Assembly: GCA_001599595.1 (NCBI GenBank) | Contig: BCHH01000001.1 | Span: forward strand, 2,637,837 to 2,701,836 | Source of the DNA: Beverwykella pulmonaria | Taxonomy: Eukaryota; Ascomycota; Dothideomycetes; Pleosporales; Melanommataceae | Length of the DNA: 64,000 nt | Reading direction: 5' to 3' | Shown: piece by piece, positions 21,785-32,777 of the stretch | How the letters are laid out: every line of letters begins with the position of its first letter | Numbering within the stretch: the first letter of the stretch is position 1 | Notes under the pieces: generated by a model | What the model was told of the DNA's origin: nothing | Seen by the model: the letters and a program-made list of their open reading frames with translations, nothing else | Database searches by the model: none | Translations under genes and position numbers: made by a program

Positions 21785-24700
21785 ATGAGAGCAGTCTGTT
21801 ACTCTTTTCTGTGGTTTCTACAATATTTCACTTCTGCCATTGCAGCCCCATCCCCATCCACCCATAATTTAGTCCGAAAATCGCCGCTTCCACCAAGTGA
21901 CTGGCCAGGAATCGGCGTTGAACTTGAAGTTCGACAACTCGGTATCAAGAACGATAACCCGCTTGCACAAGACCCAAGAAACGAAGATGCGATTTCGGCG
22001 GTCAAAGGTGCTACCATCTTGGCTCTTGGTTCCCGTCCTTATGCTACTTGTAGTGATTTTTGGGCGCTTACCGCAGAGCATTCTGGGGAAGAGTCGAGTC
22101 ACGGCATTGGCTCTCTGACGTTTGAATGGATTATTAACGGACAAACCTTGAAATTGAAAACGCCGGAAAACCCAGAGAATGTTGGAGAGAATGACTTGGT
22201 TCTCCCTGGTGTTTGGGATGACATCGCAACCTCTCTCGTAAGCACAAATTTCAGGTTTTCATGATTTTCAATGCTAAATTCAGACGGTAGAATGCTTGGA
22301 AACCACGAGCGGGCAACAAAGTCAAGATTCTTGGTATTGATGATAAGTTTGGCGAGTGGACTATTACGAAACCGCTGAATTATGACCCTTCGGTCTATAT
22401 TTTCGGTATGCAAGTAACCGTTGCATTACCAATGGAGGCCATCCAGGATTTGATACTCTTAAAAGAGTTAAAACAGGATAGCACTGGAAACGACCCAGGT
22501 GGAAGCTCAGTGTTGCCGAGTTTCAAACCGAAGATGAAAAATATGGTTCTAGTTACGGATGAAGATTTGAAACAGTACTACGAGGATGGAGAGGATGAGC
22601 TGACTCTCGATATTCTCGGATTCTACTCATTTCTGATGTCTTACGTTAAAATAGCAACGGAGCAGGGACCACTTGACCCCGGGGTCATAGACGATGGACC
22701 GAAAATGGGACTGAATATCATGCCAAGAACTCAATGGACGAAGTTATACGAATTGTTTGGTCGGGACTCTGACTCAAATAAAAAATGGAAAGGTTGCAGA
22801 AAAAGGAGGAAGAACAACAACCAGAAACTTTGGGAAATAGTGCAAGATCTGGCCAAGAAAAAGAATTTAGCAGATCTAAAAGACGCAAAGTTCAGATGGC
22901 CGTTGAATGAAGAAGAGCGGCGGTTACACACAGCCTCCTATCCTGTTCCATATAGATGCCCGAACTCGGCAGCCCAGAAGATGTTGTTTAAGAGAGCTGG
23001 TGTAGACACGTAAGTGAAGCCCCTTGAAGCCACTATGAGATTAGGAGAAGCTATCTTAAAAAATATTGAGTACTTCTTGCAAAGCAGCACCGCACGTTTG
23101 GTATCAGACACTGACATCCACCTTTATTACAGAACGGTGGACTGGCCAGACAAAGATAACCATATGAAGAACAAGGAGCTTCCAGTACAATCCTGGATAG
23201 AGGAACTTGATAATAATAAGGACATCTTATCAGTCATGGATAGTACGTATGCTTGAGTAGATTATATTCTGCTTCTGTCAAATTGGTTTATGGTTGCATA
23301 CTAACTATTTATTAGAACTGGTTTGGGACGGACAAATTGGAGGATTTGGAGACAAAACCGAGAGACCACTCTATCCAGCGAACAACCGTCCGGACCAAAT
23401 CCCGCTATTCGAGCTTCGCGATATCCAAGGCGTAGAATTCAGCAAAGTTAAAGCGAAGCTTATGAAAATTGAGAAGCAGATCTTAAGATGGCACGAAGCC
23501 GATTGGCAAGACCAGGACCCATTTCGCGACCCCACTGGGCTTGGGGAAAAACATCGGAAACGCGTCTTTTCTTGCAAAAGACGAGGATCGAATGATGAAT
23601 GTAATTGGCATAGCCAAGTTAGAAACCGAATCACACGGAAATGCGAGGATTGCCCTTCGGGAACCAAGCCAGGCGTTGGAAACAAGATATGTGTTGATGA
23701 TTGCAAAGGAATACAAGCGGCAAATGCGCAGGGAAAGTGTGAAGATTGTGGAAAGGGTGCTAAACCAAATCGATTCCACACAAAATGTGAGCTAGAGAAA
23801 GAAGACGACGACTGTACAGGAATACAAGTACGCAATTGGAAGGGAAATTGTGAGAATTGTGGAAAAGGTACCAAGCCGAATTTAGCCCGCACGAAATGCG
23901 AGCTAGAGAAAAAAGACGACGATCCAAACAAGCACGGAAAATGCAAGGATGGTGAGATACTGGACCCAGCTCAAGGAGGACAGGACAAAAACACAGAAAA
24001 CCCGATCTGCATAGATGACGACGACAAAGAGTGCCAGAAGAAAGCACCGGACCAAAAAGCAGCAAGACGGCCTCCAAACTACGTTCAACCAATTTGTGGA
24101 AAAGACAACGATCCAGATTTCAACTGTAAAGACAAAAGTACATATCATCACAAAGAGGTGGACTTCGACCACAATCTCGTGCATAGTTGTAGAAAAACAC
24201 AGGAAGGGAAAAAGGAGCAGAAAGAGAAATACAATGAACGAGCTGAGAAAGCGAAAGAGCAGAAAACCAAGACTAACGAAGCGCGAAAGACAGAACGCAA
24301 TCAACGAAGTCGTCGTACTCGCATGGGATTCTGCTTCACCTTATTGGCAGGTCTTGGCATGTGGGACGCGGCTGATTTAGGTGGATTATTGGCCGATGAG
24401 CTCGATGGTATGATGGAACTATGGCCAGAGGACGCTGCTTTTAAAGACTTAATTCCTGTCCAAATCGATGACTACAAAGTCTCAGTGAGTTGGAAAACCT
24501 TTAATATGGCAATTGGGGGTAATGCTGCAGGATTTCCCTTTATTGGTAAGTGATGTTGGAAACAACAAATTCATATTTATCTAGTTCTGTCTAAAAACTG
24601 TTACCTGGGAGTGTTTAAGATTTCTTTTACGTTTACGTTAAGTGTTTAGTCCTCTTCCTCGAATAAAAACTAATATGTTGTCCCCTTTAGGCATTGTGAA

Positions 24701-25406
24701 CGCTGTGGCTAAGATGGCGAATGCTTTGACAAGAGTTAGCTCGACCGCCGCGCAATCTTTCCGGGCAGTGCGATTAGGATTTCGGCCAAAGGCTGTGCAG
24801 CAGGCAGTCACAGCAGCGAAAGCCTCGTCAAGAGTAGGGAAGTTCGTCAAAGATAAACGCTTCTTAGACTGTTTGGCGGCTGTACCTGCTGTTGCACCGA
24901 CTTTGGGGAAAAAGACTCGAAGAGACGAGAATCAGGCCACGGTAATACAATTTTACGCAAATGGTGGTGAATACACACAATGGGTCACAGTTAGCATCGA
25001 TGCCAATGCCGCGTGGTATGATCCCAAAATCCCTCCTCCGGAATTCGACGACCGACAAATCGTTGTCAGCTTAATGAAAGATACAGACGGTATACATAAC
25101 CAGGAGGGGGATACACCGCGACCAGTAAAGTTCACATATCCTGATAAAATTCACCGCCCCGGCCGAATTGAGTACGAAAGCTGCAACGTGCTAGACGGTT
25201 GGGAGAACACAGTTACGGGGATTTCAGTACAGGGGGGTTGCTGCGCATTTTATGCGGACAATGTCTGCAGCCACAACACTTTTTTATTCGCCATGACGAA
25301 CAGAGAGGACAAACAGCTTGATGGCGATGACAATGATAACATCGAGTCGTATTGGTGTACATTTGATCCTCTGTGTAAGCTTGCTCCTGGACCTCCAGAG
25401 CATTGA
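21785..25406 (+). CDS. Large secreted multi-domain protein with EGF-like Cys repeats
   Basis: Five exons (21785-22237, 22291-23009, 23085-23242, 23316-24545, 24691-25406) give about 1091 residues with consistent phases. The third acceptor (23085) is the least certain; a 30-bp alternative is also in phase. There is a signal peptide (MRAVCYSFLWFLQYFTSAIAA). The N-terminal domain has WPGIGVELEVRQLG and WTITKPLNYDP. The middle has short Cys repeats: CEDCPSGTKPG, CEDCGKGAKPN and CENCGKGTKPN, each followed by a terminal C. A Lys/Glu-rich charged stretch follows, then a hydrophobic Gly/Ala segment. The C-terminus has a Cys-bearing beta-like domain (SVQGGCCAFYADNVC, FAMTNREDKQLDG). The layout (export signal, spacer repeats, basic linker, variable end) resembles modular secreted toxins, but no catalytic domain is recognised, so the role is unknown. 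Confidence 0.75.
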
Positions 25407-26863
25407 TCTTGAGGATAGCAGTCGAATGGAGCTCCTATATGGACTTAGATAGATTTAGATAAATGTGTACGGACTTCCCTACGTTATCCGGAATGCGTTA
25501 TGTATTCATTTGGTGGTAATTGTGTGGCCGAGCTATGAAGACCTGGATAATTAGACCTGAAGCGCATTGCTATCCACGTGGCTAGCGACTATACACATGA
25601 GGTGCAGATAATGCAAAGACTTGATGAATTGATGTAAGTGTTTTCTGATAGGGACAATGATCATATGGCGACTGCGTTGTTCTGGGACAGACCAAGCCAG
25701 AGCAGCTTATAAGCTGTCTGTTCAAGATCAACTAGCTACATCTGGACGTTACAATTGATCATGATGAGTTAGCAGGTCCATCTAACGTGCTTTACAAGTA
25801 ATCGTGCACCTCAAACCCCACCAAATTTAGAACCCCCCTATCTTAATATTCCAACAACGGTTTGTGTGATGACGAGCTCGGTTGTCACCATTGTAGACGC
25901 GCAAGGCAGTTGAAGGGATAAGTTGGCTCTATTTCAACTACACTAAGATAGGGAGAGAAGAGATTCTTAGGCGAATCGATCCTATATACAGCGGGTTGTG
26001 GTCCGACCATAGCCAAGCGTGCCCTAAGCACGACGCGATGCCGTGGCTGGCATGGCCAGCCATGCGCTCATGTGACTTGCACCGAGCCTGGGGAGTAGTA
26101 CCGTCACATTTAGGATCTTTACAGTAATTAACAAAGCTCAAGGGACTGAAGGAACAGCAACTACAACACTAAAGGACTAAGGAAAAGAGACTCCGTAATT
26201 AATTAAAGAGTTAGGCTTCGCCCTCCGCGCCCTCTGCCTACCAACTTTGTATGTTAGCCTCAAGCCTAAGAGTGTGCGCATGTTGATTAAAGGCTTCACC
26301 GGAATATTCTTAAACCTATCATGCAGTTTGCTCAGATATACCAGGTTTGGCAGGCCCTGAGGATTTAGAGCGAAGCATGACAGCCATACATACGAATCGC
26401 GGTTGTGCGATCTTGGCAAGGGTTGTGAGTTGAATACTCGGGCGACGGCGGAGCACAGGATCTAGACGATTGATCTACCAAAGGGCAAGGGGATTACAGT
26501 GCCAACAACATTTAGCAGCAAGAGGTAAGAATATGGTGCTCTTTTGATTGGAAGACGGGTTCTGGACTTTTTGTTCGGCACAGGTGTTGAAAGGCTTTAA
26601 GTGATTGTAAGGTAGTTCGATAGCGATCATCATATAGGAAATTTCTATGAAGCCAATAAACTATCGATGGCATTTTTCTGACCATAGAATAGATAAACAC
26701 TACCTTATCCTCCCATACTCTGCATACGTGGAAGGTTTGTGTCGTCTTGATGACAGGATCGAGCAAAGAATGATATTGCTTGAAGAAAACTCCAGCCCGA
26801 AAAGAAAGTGTGGACAAGTGCAGAGTTGAACATGGCCTCTGAAAGTTGGCACAGCACATACGC
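25407..26863. other. Convergent intergenic region, no gene seen
   Basis: About 1.4 kb between the 3' ends of the large secreted protein gene and the intact oxygenase. It contains one copy of a dispersed repeat (25637-25760). Open frames of 60-115 codons here have no family resemblance. Confidence 0.4.
25637..25760 (+). repeat. Dispersed repeat, copy 1
   Basis: Shares TTTTCTGAT, GTGTTGTTCT-like and AGAGCAGCTTATAAGC words, in order, with 29883-30008 in the same orientation. The two copies bracket the intact oxygenase/MFS segment. It could be an LTR fragment or mark an older duplication. Confidence 0.55.
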
Positions 26864-28000
26864 CTAGGCGTCGTATACGTTGATAGTCTCGAACATCTTC
26901 GTCGAATACTCGGTAAACGTCACTGGTTCATAGATCTGTTTCCCGTCGACGGCAACCCTTGAAGGCTGAGGTTGAATGATACCATCCGGCTCTGGCACGA
27001 CAAAGTACGGGATCGAGTACCTGGCGGCCGTCTTACCCTGGTTGGCTACGACTCGATGAAGGACAGACGGGTAGAAGCCTTTTTGGCGAGGAAGTCAGCA
27101 ATAAAGGCATATGTGTAAACATCTGGTGCCATATGACCTACCGTTCGAGATACGCTGGAACATATCGCCGATATTCATGTACAGAACATCATCCTTTGGA
27201 GTAGCAGGTATGAAGGTGTCCGTCTTCCGGTCGAAGAATTCGAGGCCGCCGTGGGCATCTTGGAAGAGAAGCGTGAAGAGGCTTGTACACGTGAGCACCA
27301 GTGGATCTGCCTATCGGAGGGTCTGGAAACTAACTAACCTCCAGTCTGTGTGAGCACCCAGACGTGAAAAGCCCTGTGTCGCATTCGGTACGGGGGGATA
27401 GTGTAGAAGGCGGAGCTGATTTTCGTGTCCCGTGTGCAATGATCGAACGCTCTCTGCCTCTTGCTCAGTCAAGTCCAAGCTCATGAGAAGCGCGTCTAGA
27501 AGTGCCTGTGCAGTCTTATGCAGCTCCCAGAATAGCTGAGTTGTGAAACGGCGAAACCCGGGGAAGGCATCCTCTGGGAGCCATATGTTGTACTGTACGG
27601 CGTTCTCGTCACTGCCGATTTCGTAGCTCTCCTTGAAATCGATTGTTTTAGAATACTCCTCTTTCTGTGCCTCCTCAACAGCCTCCAGTGCGGTTTTATT
27701 GGCTGCCTTTTCTCTGCCGGTGCCAGAGTAGCCTCGATGTGGAACTGGTTCGTCCGGGTGTGGTGCTTTCATCTTTACCTCATACGGGAGATCGAAAAGC
27801 TGTTTGGTGACTCGGAAGGCCTCTTCAAGTGACCGTGACGACAGACCATGGCCAGCGATACCTAGGCATCCGTTCACTCGACCCAGCTCGGCCAGCTGCT
27901 GTGCGACACGCTGGCGAGCTTCTAGATCGCCACTGCCTGTGAATGACGAGATGTCGACGATAGGGATGACAGCGGTCGGACGTGACGTGTTCGAAGACAT
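26864..28000 (-). CDS. Isopenicillin-N-synthase-like 2-oxoglutarate/Fe(II) dioxygenase
   Basis: Three exons (28000-27339, 27281-27142, 27078-26864) give 338 residues, and the introns (57 and 63 bp) are in phase. The N-terminus has VIPIVDISSF, the typical DIOX_N start. The jelly-roll core carries the metal ligands in LGAHTDW (His and Asp) and SVLHRVV (distal His). The 2OG-binding Arg/Ser pair lies in ARYSIPYF. All catalytic residues are present, so it is probably active as a non-haem iron oxygenase in secondary metabolism or detoxification. The substrate is unknown. It is divergent from an MFS transporter remnant, as expected for a small biosynthetic cluster. The broken duplicate lies 16 kb away at 11.2 kb. 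Confidence 0.9.
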
Positions 28001-28594
28001 GTTTGGTGATTAGCGGGGGGTGCAACAGGTTACGGCTGTCAGAGGGCAGAGGCTGGGGACGCTTTTTTGTAAAGGGTCGGAGAAGTGCGGCGGGGCAGTT
28101 GGCGTTGCCTTTTCGATGCAACCTGCCGTTTTGATCACCTGGACCAAGGAGTGTGACGCAAACAAACAAAGCTTGGAACCGCCCCCAGCCTATTCCCGCA
28201 CCTGGCCGGCCATTGTACTCTGCCACAGACCCTTCATTGTTTATGTACTCGAAGCAGCAAACGGCCGTAGGCGTTGTACCATTCCCGCTCGGTTTCTGGC
28301 ATGCTTCACCACTGTAGGTACTAGTGAAGCACCTATTCAAAATAGAGATGACGTCTCATCAAGCTCCCATATTTGCAAGGCCACCTGGTATTTCTTCCAT
28401 CTTTCAACGAGGTGGAAAAGACTGCACCGCAGGAGGCAAACGGCAATAACTGGTCCTCGACCCCCGTAACCTCATCAGTTGGTTACCACGTCGAAGCTAG
28501 TCCATTTTTATTCTCCTTGCTATCAATAACCTCGTTGCGCAAGCCACCCGCATATGTGTGTTCAAAGCGCTGGTTGCAAGTAACATCTAGAGCA
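28001..28594. promoter_or_regulatory. Divergent promoter region between oxygenase and MFS remnant
   Basis: About 590 bp upstream of both coding starts. It is shared with copy 1 apart from the ~90 bp between GGCCGTAGGC and GGCCACCTGG that is found only here. No specific factor site is identifiable. Confidence 0.45.
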
Positions 28595-28750
28595 ATGACG
28601 ACGGCTTTTGAACCCGGGCTGAATGACATGATGCGCGATTGGCACGCGCACAGAAAGTCGCTGGAAGCCCTTACTATATCAATCTTCACGCTTGGGTACT
28701 GCATTGGCCTTTTGACCGTCGCATCCAGCGAGGTGTACGGAAGATTGTAG
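28595..28750 (+). pseudogene. MFS transporter N-terminal fragment, copy 2
   Basis: A 51-codon frame from ATG 28595 ends ISIFTLGYCIGLLTVASSEV then YGRL and a stop. This matches the N-terminal helices and the conserved SExYGR loop of MFS multidrug transporters, where a membrane protein of about 500 residues would be expected. No downstream exon is visible in the following 1.5 kb, so only the start of the gene remains. Confidence 0.65.
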
Positions 28751-29264
28751 CTCTTGTGGCTGGTATATGTCATGTTCCCGGTGATGTTGGTCGCTTGTGC
28801 TTCTAGCCATAGCCTCGCGCTGTTCACCGTTTTTCGGGCCATTACTTGCAGCACCCACTAAGGTCATAGTGTAATTCCCACTATTCCCATTTTTGCTCAC
28901 CAAAGCGTAGGATTTTAGGATTATCTGAATGCCAGCATCTTAATCTGATCCTACGTTGAAGTAAGTTTGAAGTTGTAATCGCCCCTACAAGGTGCCTATG
29001 CTGATATTTTTAGCGTCGTAGGACCGCTGTTTTTGATGCGTTTTTGAGCCAAAGATGTATCGCACACGAAACATCTCTACACTGCCGGCAAATCGAACCC
29101 CCCCTTTTCCCAAAGGCTTTTGTTTCACTACGCGCTGTCTCTCCATTTTGTACTGGCGTTAAGGTCCACTACTTTCTCTAGCTCGACTAGCACCAGAATG
29201 AGGTTGCGGAGAGGTGCTGTGTTTCTCGAACAGCCGTTCACAAGTCGTTAACAGGGAAGCTAGG

Positions 29265-29490
29265 TGCTAAAAACAAGATTAGTAAAAAGGATGAGCAAGA
29301 TTCTATTAAGCAGCTTATATGTAGCAGTTAGATAACCTAGAGGGAGATGGTTTAGTAGCCAGAAGTAGAGAGAGGTTGCTTAGTAAATACACTGTTAGCT
29401 GTTACGTCCAAAAATACAACTAGGCTTAGCCCTTCTGCATTAACTAGAATAAGATGCTTTGTGAGCCCTATCGCAACTACGTAGTACATT
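29265..29490 (+). pseudogene. Possible mariner-type transposase N-terminal relic
   Basis: One frame reads KNKISKKDEQDSIKQLICSS and then ITxREMV-like and PEVERGCLVN-like words broken by several TAG codons. TAG is what RIP makes from CAG, CGA or TGG. The pattern resembles the DNA-binding half of fungal Tc1/mariner transposases. Short and uncertain. Confidence 0.3.
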
Positions 29491-29882
29491 TCATGGTTAA
29501 CAATTTAGTTGCTTCTAGGTAAGTCTGCCATGACGGAACTGCTCGGCTGGCTCGCTGTAATTACATGATCGCGCCGCCTATATGGTGTTAGAATCTTGAG
29601 TCGCGGATGTCGAAGGCCGAAGACCTCCATCGCGCTCAACTGAGTCGAGGGCTGCGATTAGCAACAGCACGACCCTTTTCTTCCCAATCTCAACTGGAGA
29701 CCTGGGCATTGGGGATACCACAGGCTTTCAAAATTTCAAAAGCCCTGAAGACATGTGCGGATTTATAAAAATAAACCAATCACAGAGTCTGCTTGATTCA
29801 TGATTGCGCAGTACAGGACTTCCAAGAATCGCCCAGGGCAGTGGCAATGATGGGATCAAAAATGTGGATATATGTGAGGGTT

Positions 29883-30008
29883 TTCTGATGGGGGACAGTG
29901 ATCATTCGGTGATTGTGTTGTTCTAGGAGGGATCAAGTCAGAGCAGCTTATAAGCCGTCTAACCTTGCACCAGCTAGCTACGTTAGGACAAGCCTAAACC
30001 GTTACAAT
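29883..30008 (+). repeat. Dispersed repeat, copy 2
   Basis: Second copy of the element at 25637-25760 (TTTTCTGATGGGGGACAGTG; CAGAGCAGCTTATAAGC), in the same orientation. Several differences are G:C to A:T changes. Confidence 0.55.
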
Positions 30009-30458
30009 ATGTACAGACGACAGTTTCCCCAATATCTGACGATCTTCACGTGATACGTCACGTGACCATCAAGGCTCGATGTCTCTTGGCTTGACATGCT
30101 GCACTAAACTAAATTGGGTGCTGACTTTTCCAAGCCTGTTGTTTACTCTGCAGCTTAATTAATTACTGCTGTGCCTGGTGGCCCGTCCGCAGCACATCAT
30201 TGTCTCTTTCCCCATGTCCTCTCTCTTGTTATTCCACATGCGCACAACCACGTAAAGTTCATCTTTGATCGATTCCTTCAACGCCCAGGTTTTCTATATA
30301 AATTCACTTACTCTTTCGTTCAAGGTTTCTCGTGGCAACCTACAACCTACGCTGGGCCGAATCTTTTGACTTAAAATCTCGTCTGGCAAATACAATAGGG
30401 TAATTTAAAGCTTAATCAATCTTTCTGTCTATTGACTAGAATTAGAGATTTGTTCATC

Positions 30459-32096
30459 ATGAGCAATCTGCCGCAAGAGTTGGTCGATCATATCAGCAGT
30501 TACCTTGGTCGCGACGACCTCAAACACACGCTCCTAGTGTCGCCCCAATTCCAGCGTGCAGCAGAGAAGTACTCAGGAGCATTTACCAAGTATGCCCTGA
30601 CAGAAGACAATGTCGATAAGTTTGTCGGAACGTTCAGTGGTCGATTTTTCCGACATCTGCGACAAGTTAAGTTCAGGACCAGCGTGCCTGGTCTGGGGGA
30701 CGAGGAAGTAGACGAGGACAACCCATGCCGCGACACGGCAGATCAACTCAACCAAATGGACCGCGAATTCACACGCCAAATCAACTTCCTATTTTTAACA
30801 CTGCAGAAAGTGGAAACACAAGCAGGCAATCTGCATGAGCCTGGACGAATCAAGCTGAAAATCTACACCCCCACAAGAGATGTGGATAGAAATCTTTACT
30901 GCCTCCACCGCGTATTCACCAGCTGGCGCGTCCATCTATTCTCACCTGAGACTCTTCCTAGTCTCACATCAGTGCAATCTTTGATCGTCAAAAACGGATC
31001 AGACCTCGAAAAATACGAGCCCGATCCCCCCTTACGGAAACTTGATCTCCGAGTACTCCTCGACATCTCTGCTAAACTTCCCAACCTTCACACCCTGAAA
31101 TGTAACATCGGCGGCGACGAATGGATATCCAATATAAGCGAAGAAGAGGAAGATGAGGTGAGATATACAACGCAGGACTGGCCCGGACTCCGTCGAGATG
31201 CGCGTCACGATTTCGGCAAAGCACTTACGCTCACGAGGTTGCGCCACGCTCAATTAGATTTCATATATCCCCTTAAAAATGCCGATCAGATCAATCAGCG
31301 CCTTGCAATGCCTAATTTGACCAAGCCTGCGTTATACGATCCTTTCAGTTCTAGTCTCCGCCTATTTTCTTATCACCTGCGCACCCTCAGATTACGAGTC
31401 GTGGCCGACGAGACTCTGTTCTGGCCTACCGATGGTAGCGTGCCGTCCTGGCCGAATCTTGAGAGCTTGAGCGTTATGTTTCATATGGCTGCCCCTTCCG
31501 GTAGTTGGTATTTCAAAGGGTTGTATGATATAGGAGAAGACAAGGGATTTGAAATCACCGAGAAATCGTATCCTCCAATGGAAACTACCCAAGAAGATGA
31601 GTACTCGGATTGGGACTTCGGTTGGGAGAAAGATAGGGTTATCGTGCAATATCGCGTAAACCCCAATGAAGAGACGTTAGTCCCGTTTCTCGCTGCATTT
31701 GCAAAGGCTGCGGCTTTGATGCCGTCACTCAAGGGTGCTGCGTTGTGGTCACCCTTGAGATTCCATGTCGACTCACTGTATGAGTATAAGGGGTTTGAAG
31801 CCACTAAAGTTTCCAAGTACGCACAGTATGAGATGGCGTGGGGAATAGTATACGCAAAGCCAGGTACTAAAGCTTTCGACACGGATCCAGGCGAGAATTT
31901 CTCCACCGTCCGCCAGCTGTGGTGGAATGTGGGAAGATGGCGCCCACAATCAGAGCTGCTTGATCTTTTTCATCACATTGGGCGTCAAGAGCACAGAGAG
32001 CCTCTAGCAGAGTACTGGGAAAGTGCGTGGTCTGGCTCGGGATTGGTAGATCGAAATGATTTCATATGGTGGGAGAATCACGTATTTGGCTCTTGA
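30459..32096 (+). CDS. F-box-like protein
   Basis: Intronless. The frame opens at 30432, but ATG 30459 (MSNLPQELVDHISSYLGRDDL, preceded by ATC) starts exactly at an F-box-like helix (LPQELVDHIxxYL), giving 545 residues. F-box proteins recruit substrates to SCF ubiquitin ligases through Skp1. The rest has leucine-rich but irregular stretches (LPNLHTLKC, WPNLESLSV, FSYHLRTLRLRV) typical of fungal F-box proteins with degenerate LRRs. It has no signal peptide. Many such genes occur in filamentous fungi and targets are rarely known. It lies downstream of a gene-poor relic region. Confidence 0.8.
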   Translation: MSNLPQELVDHISSYLGRDDLKHTLLVSPQFQRAAEKYSGAFTKYALTEDNVDKFVGTFSGRFFRHLRQVKFRTSVPGLGDEEVDEDNPCRDTADQLNQMDREFTRQINFLFLTLQKVETQAGNLHEPGRIKLKIYTPTRDVDRNLYCLHRVFTSWRVHLFSPETLPSLTSVQSLIVKNGSDLEKYEPDPPLRKLDLRVLLDISAKLPNLHTLKCNIGGDEWISNISEEEEDEVRYTTQDWPGLRRDARHDFGKALTLTRLRHAQLDFIYPLKNADQINQRLAMPNLTKPALYDPFSSSLRLFSYHLRTLRLRVVADETLFWPTDGSVPSWPNLESLSVMFHMAAPSGSWYFKGLYDIGEDKGFEITEKSYPPMETTQEDEYSDWDFGWEKDRVIVQYRVNPNEETLVPFLAAFAKAAALMPSLKGAALWSPLRFHVDSLYEYKGFEATKVSKYAQYEMAWGIVYAKPGTKAFDTDPGENFSTVRQLWWNVGRWRPQSELLDLFHHIGRQEHREPLAEYWESAWSGSGLVDRNDFIWWENHVFGS

Positions 32097-32777
32097 GCAT
32101 CCCAGTCTTATTCTGATTTCATTTATGGGGGAGCTAGTAGGTAATGAGGCATATGTCCGCGGTATCCACTAGAATATTAGAAGCGCCTTTAGCAGATAAA
32201 GTAGGGTTTTACGGAGCCGAATCAAAGGTTTTAATGCCTTGAAGTGTTTCCTTTCGAGTCGTGATTTTCGTAGTCACAAAGTAACTTCTTCCTATCTAGT
32301 TTTCCATTTACTAGCTTTAACTGCGTATCACTGCCGAGATTACCTTCCCAAGATAGCACGTTAGGAAAACACCTAATATCGGGAAACAACAGAATAGAAG
32401 TACCTAGTTGATTACTAGTTAGTGAGTGACTGCGATTATATATTAGATGAAAGCTTGTATGATACAACGCTAATGCAACATGTAATAAGATGGCCATGTT
32501 GGCTGTCACCTAATTATAGAAGCAAGAATACAACCAAGAAGACAATACAACCAAAAATGCTCCCCAAAACAGAAGTAAGAACACTTGCCCAACAATACAA
32601 CACTCTCCAGCAACGTTGGCAGAAAGTTCTCTCAATTTCGTAATTGAGAAACTATACTTCTCTCCCTCCTTGCCAATTATAGAAACTCCCCTTCTGTTCT
32701 TCTTAAATGTCTCCCGCATCCAAGTAGTACACTCCCTTACCGTATGCGAGATCGTCACATCTTCAACCCTCTTCTCT
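32097..32777. other. Convergent intergenic region
   Basis: About 680 bp between the 3' ends of the F-box-like gene and the minus-strand secreted protein gene. No supportable gene. Confidence 0.4.

Larger units (their letters stand above)
27620..28755. repeat. Segmental duplication, copy 2 (empty site for the hAT element)
   Basis: Counterpart of 11241-13075. At about 28430-28450 the sequence runs uninterrupted (GGAGGCAAACGGC...GGTCCTCGACC) where copy 1 has the transposon and its CAAACTCC duplication. Confidence 0.85.
28751..30458. other. Gene-poor region with RIP-decayed relics
   Basis: No intact gene. It contains a likely transposase relic near 29265-29490 and the second copy of the dispersed repeat (29883-30008). 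It ends with the promoter of the F-box-like gene, where CTATATAAATTC lies about 165 bp before the start. Confidence 0.4.

Noticed and set aside
23371..24304. Long minus-strand ORFs antisense to the large secreted protein
   Set aside because: They mirror the Cys/Lys-rich coding strand and have no independent features.
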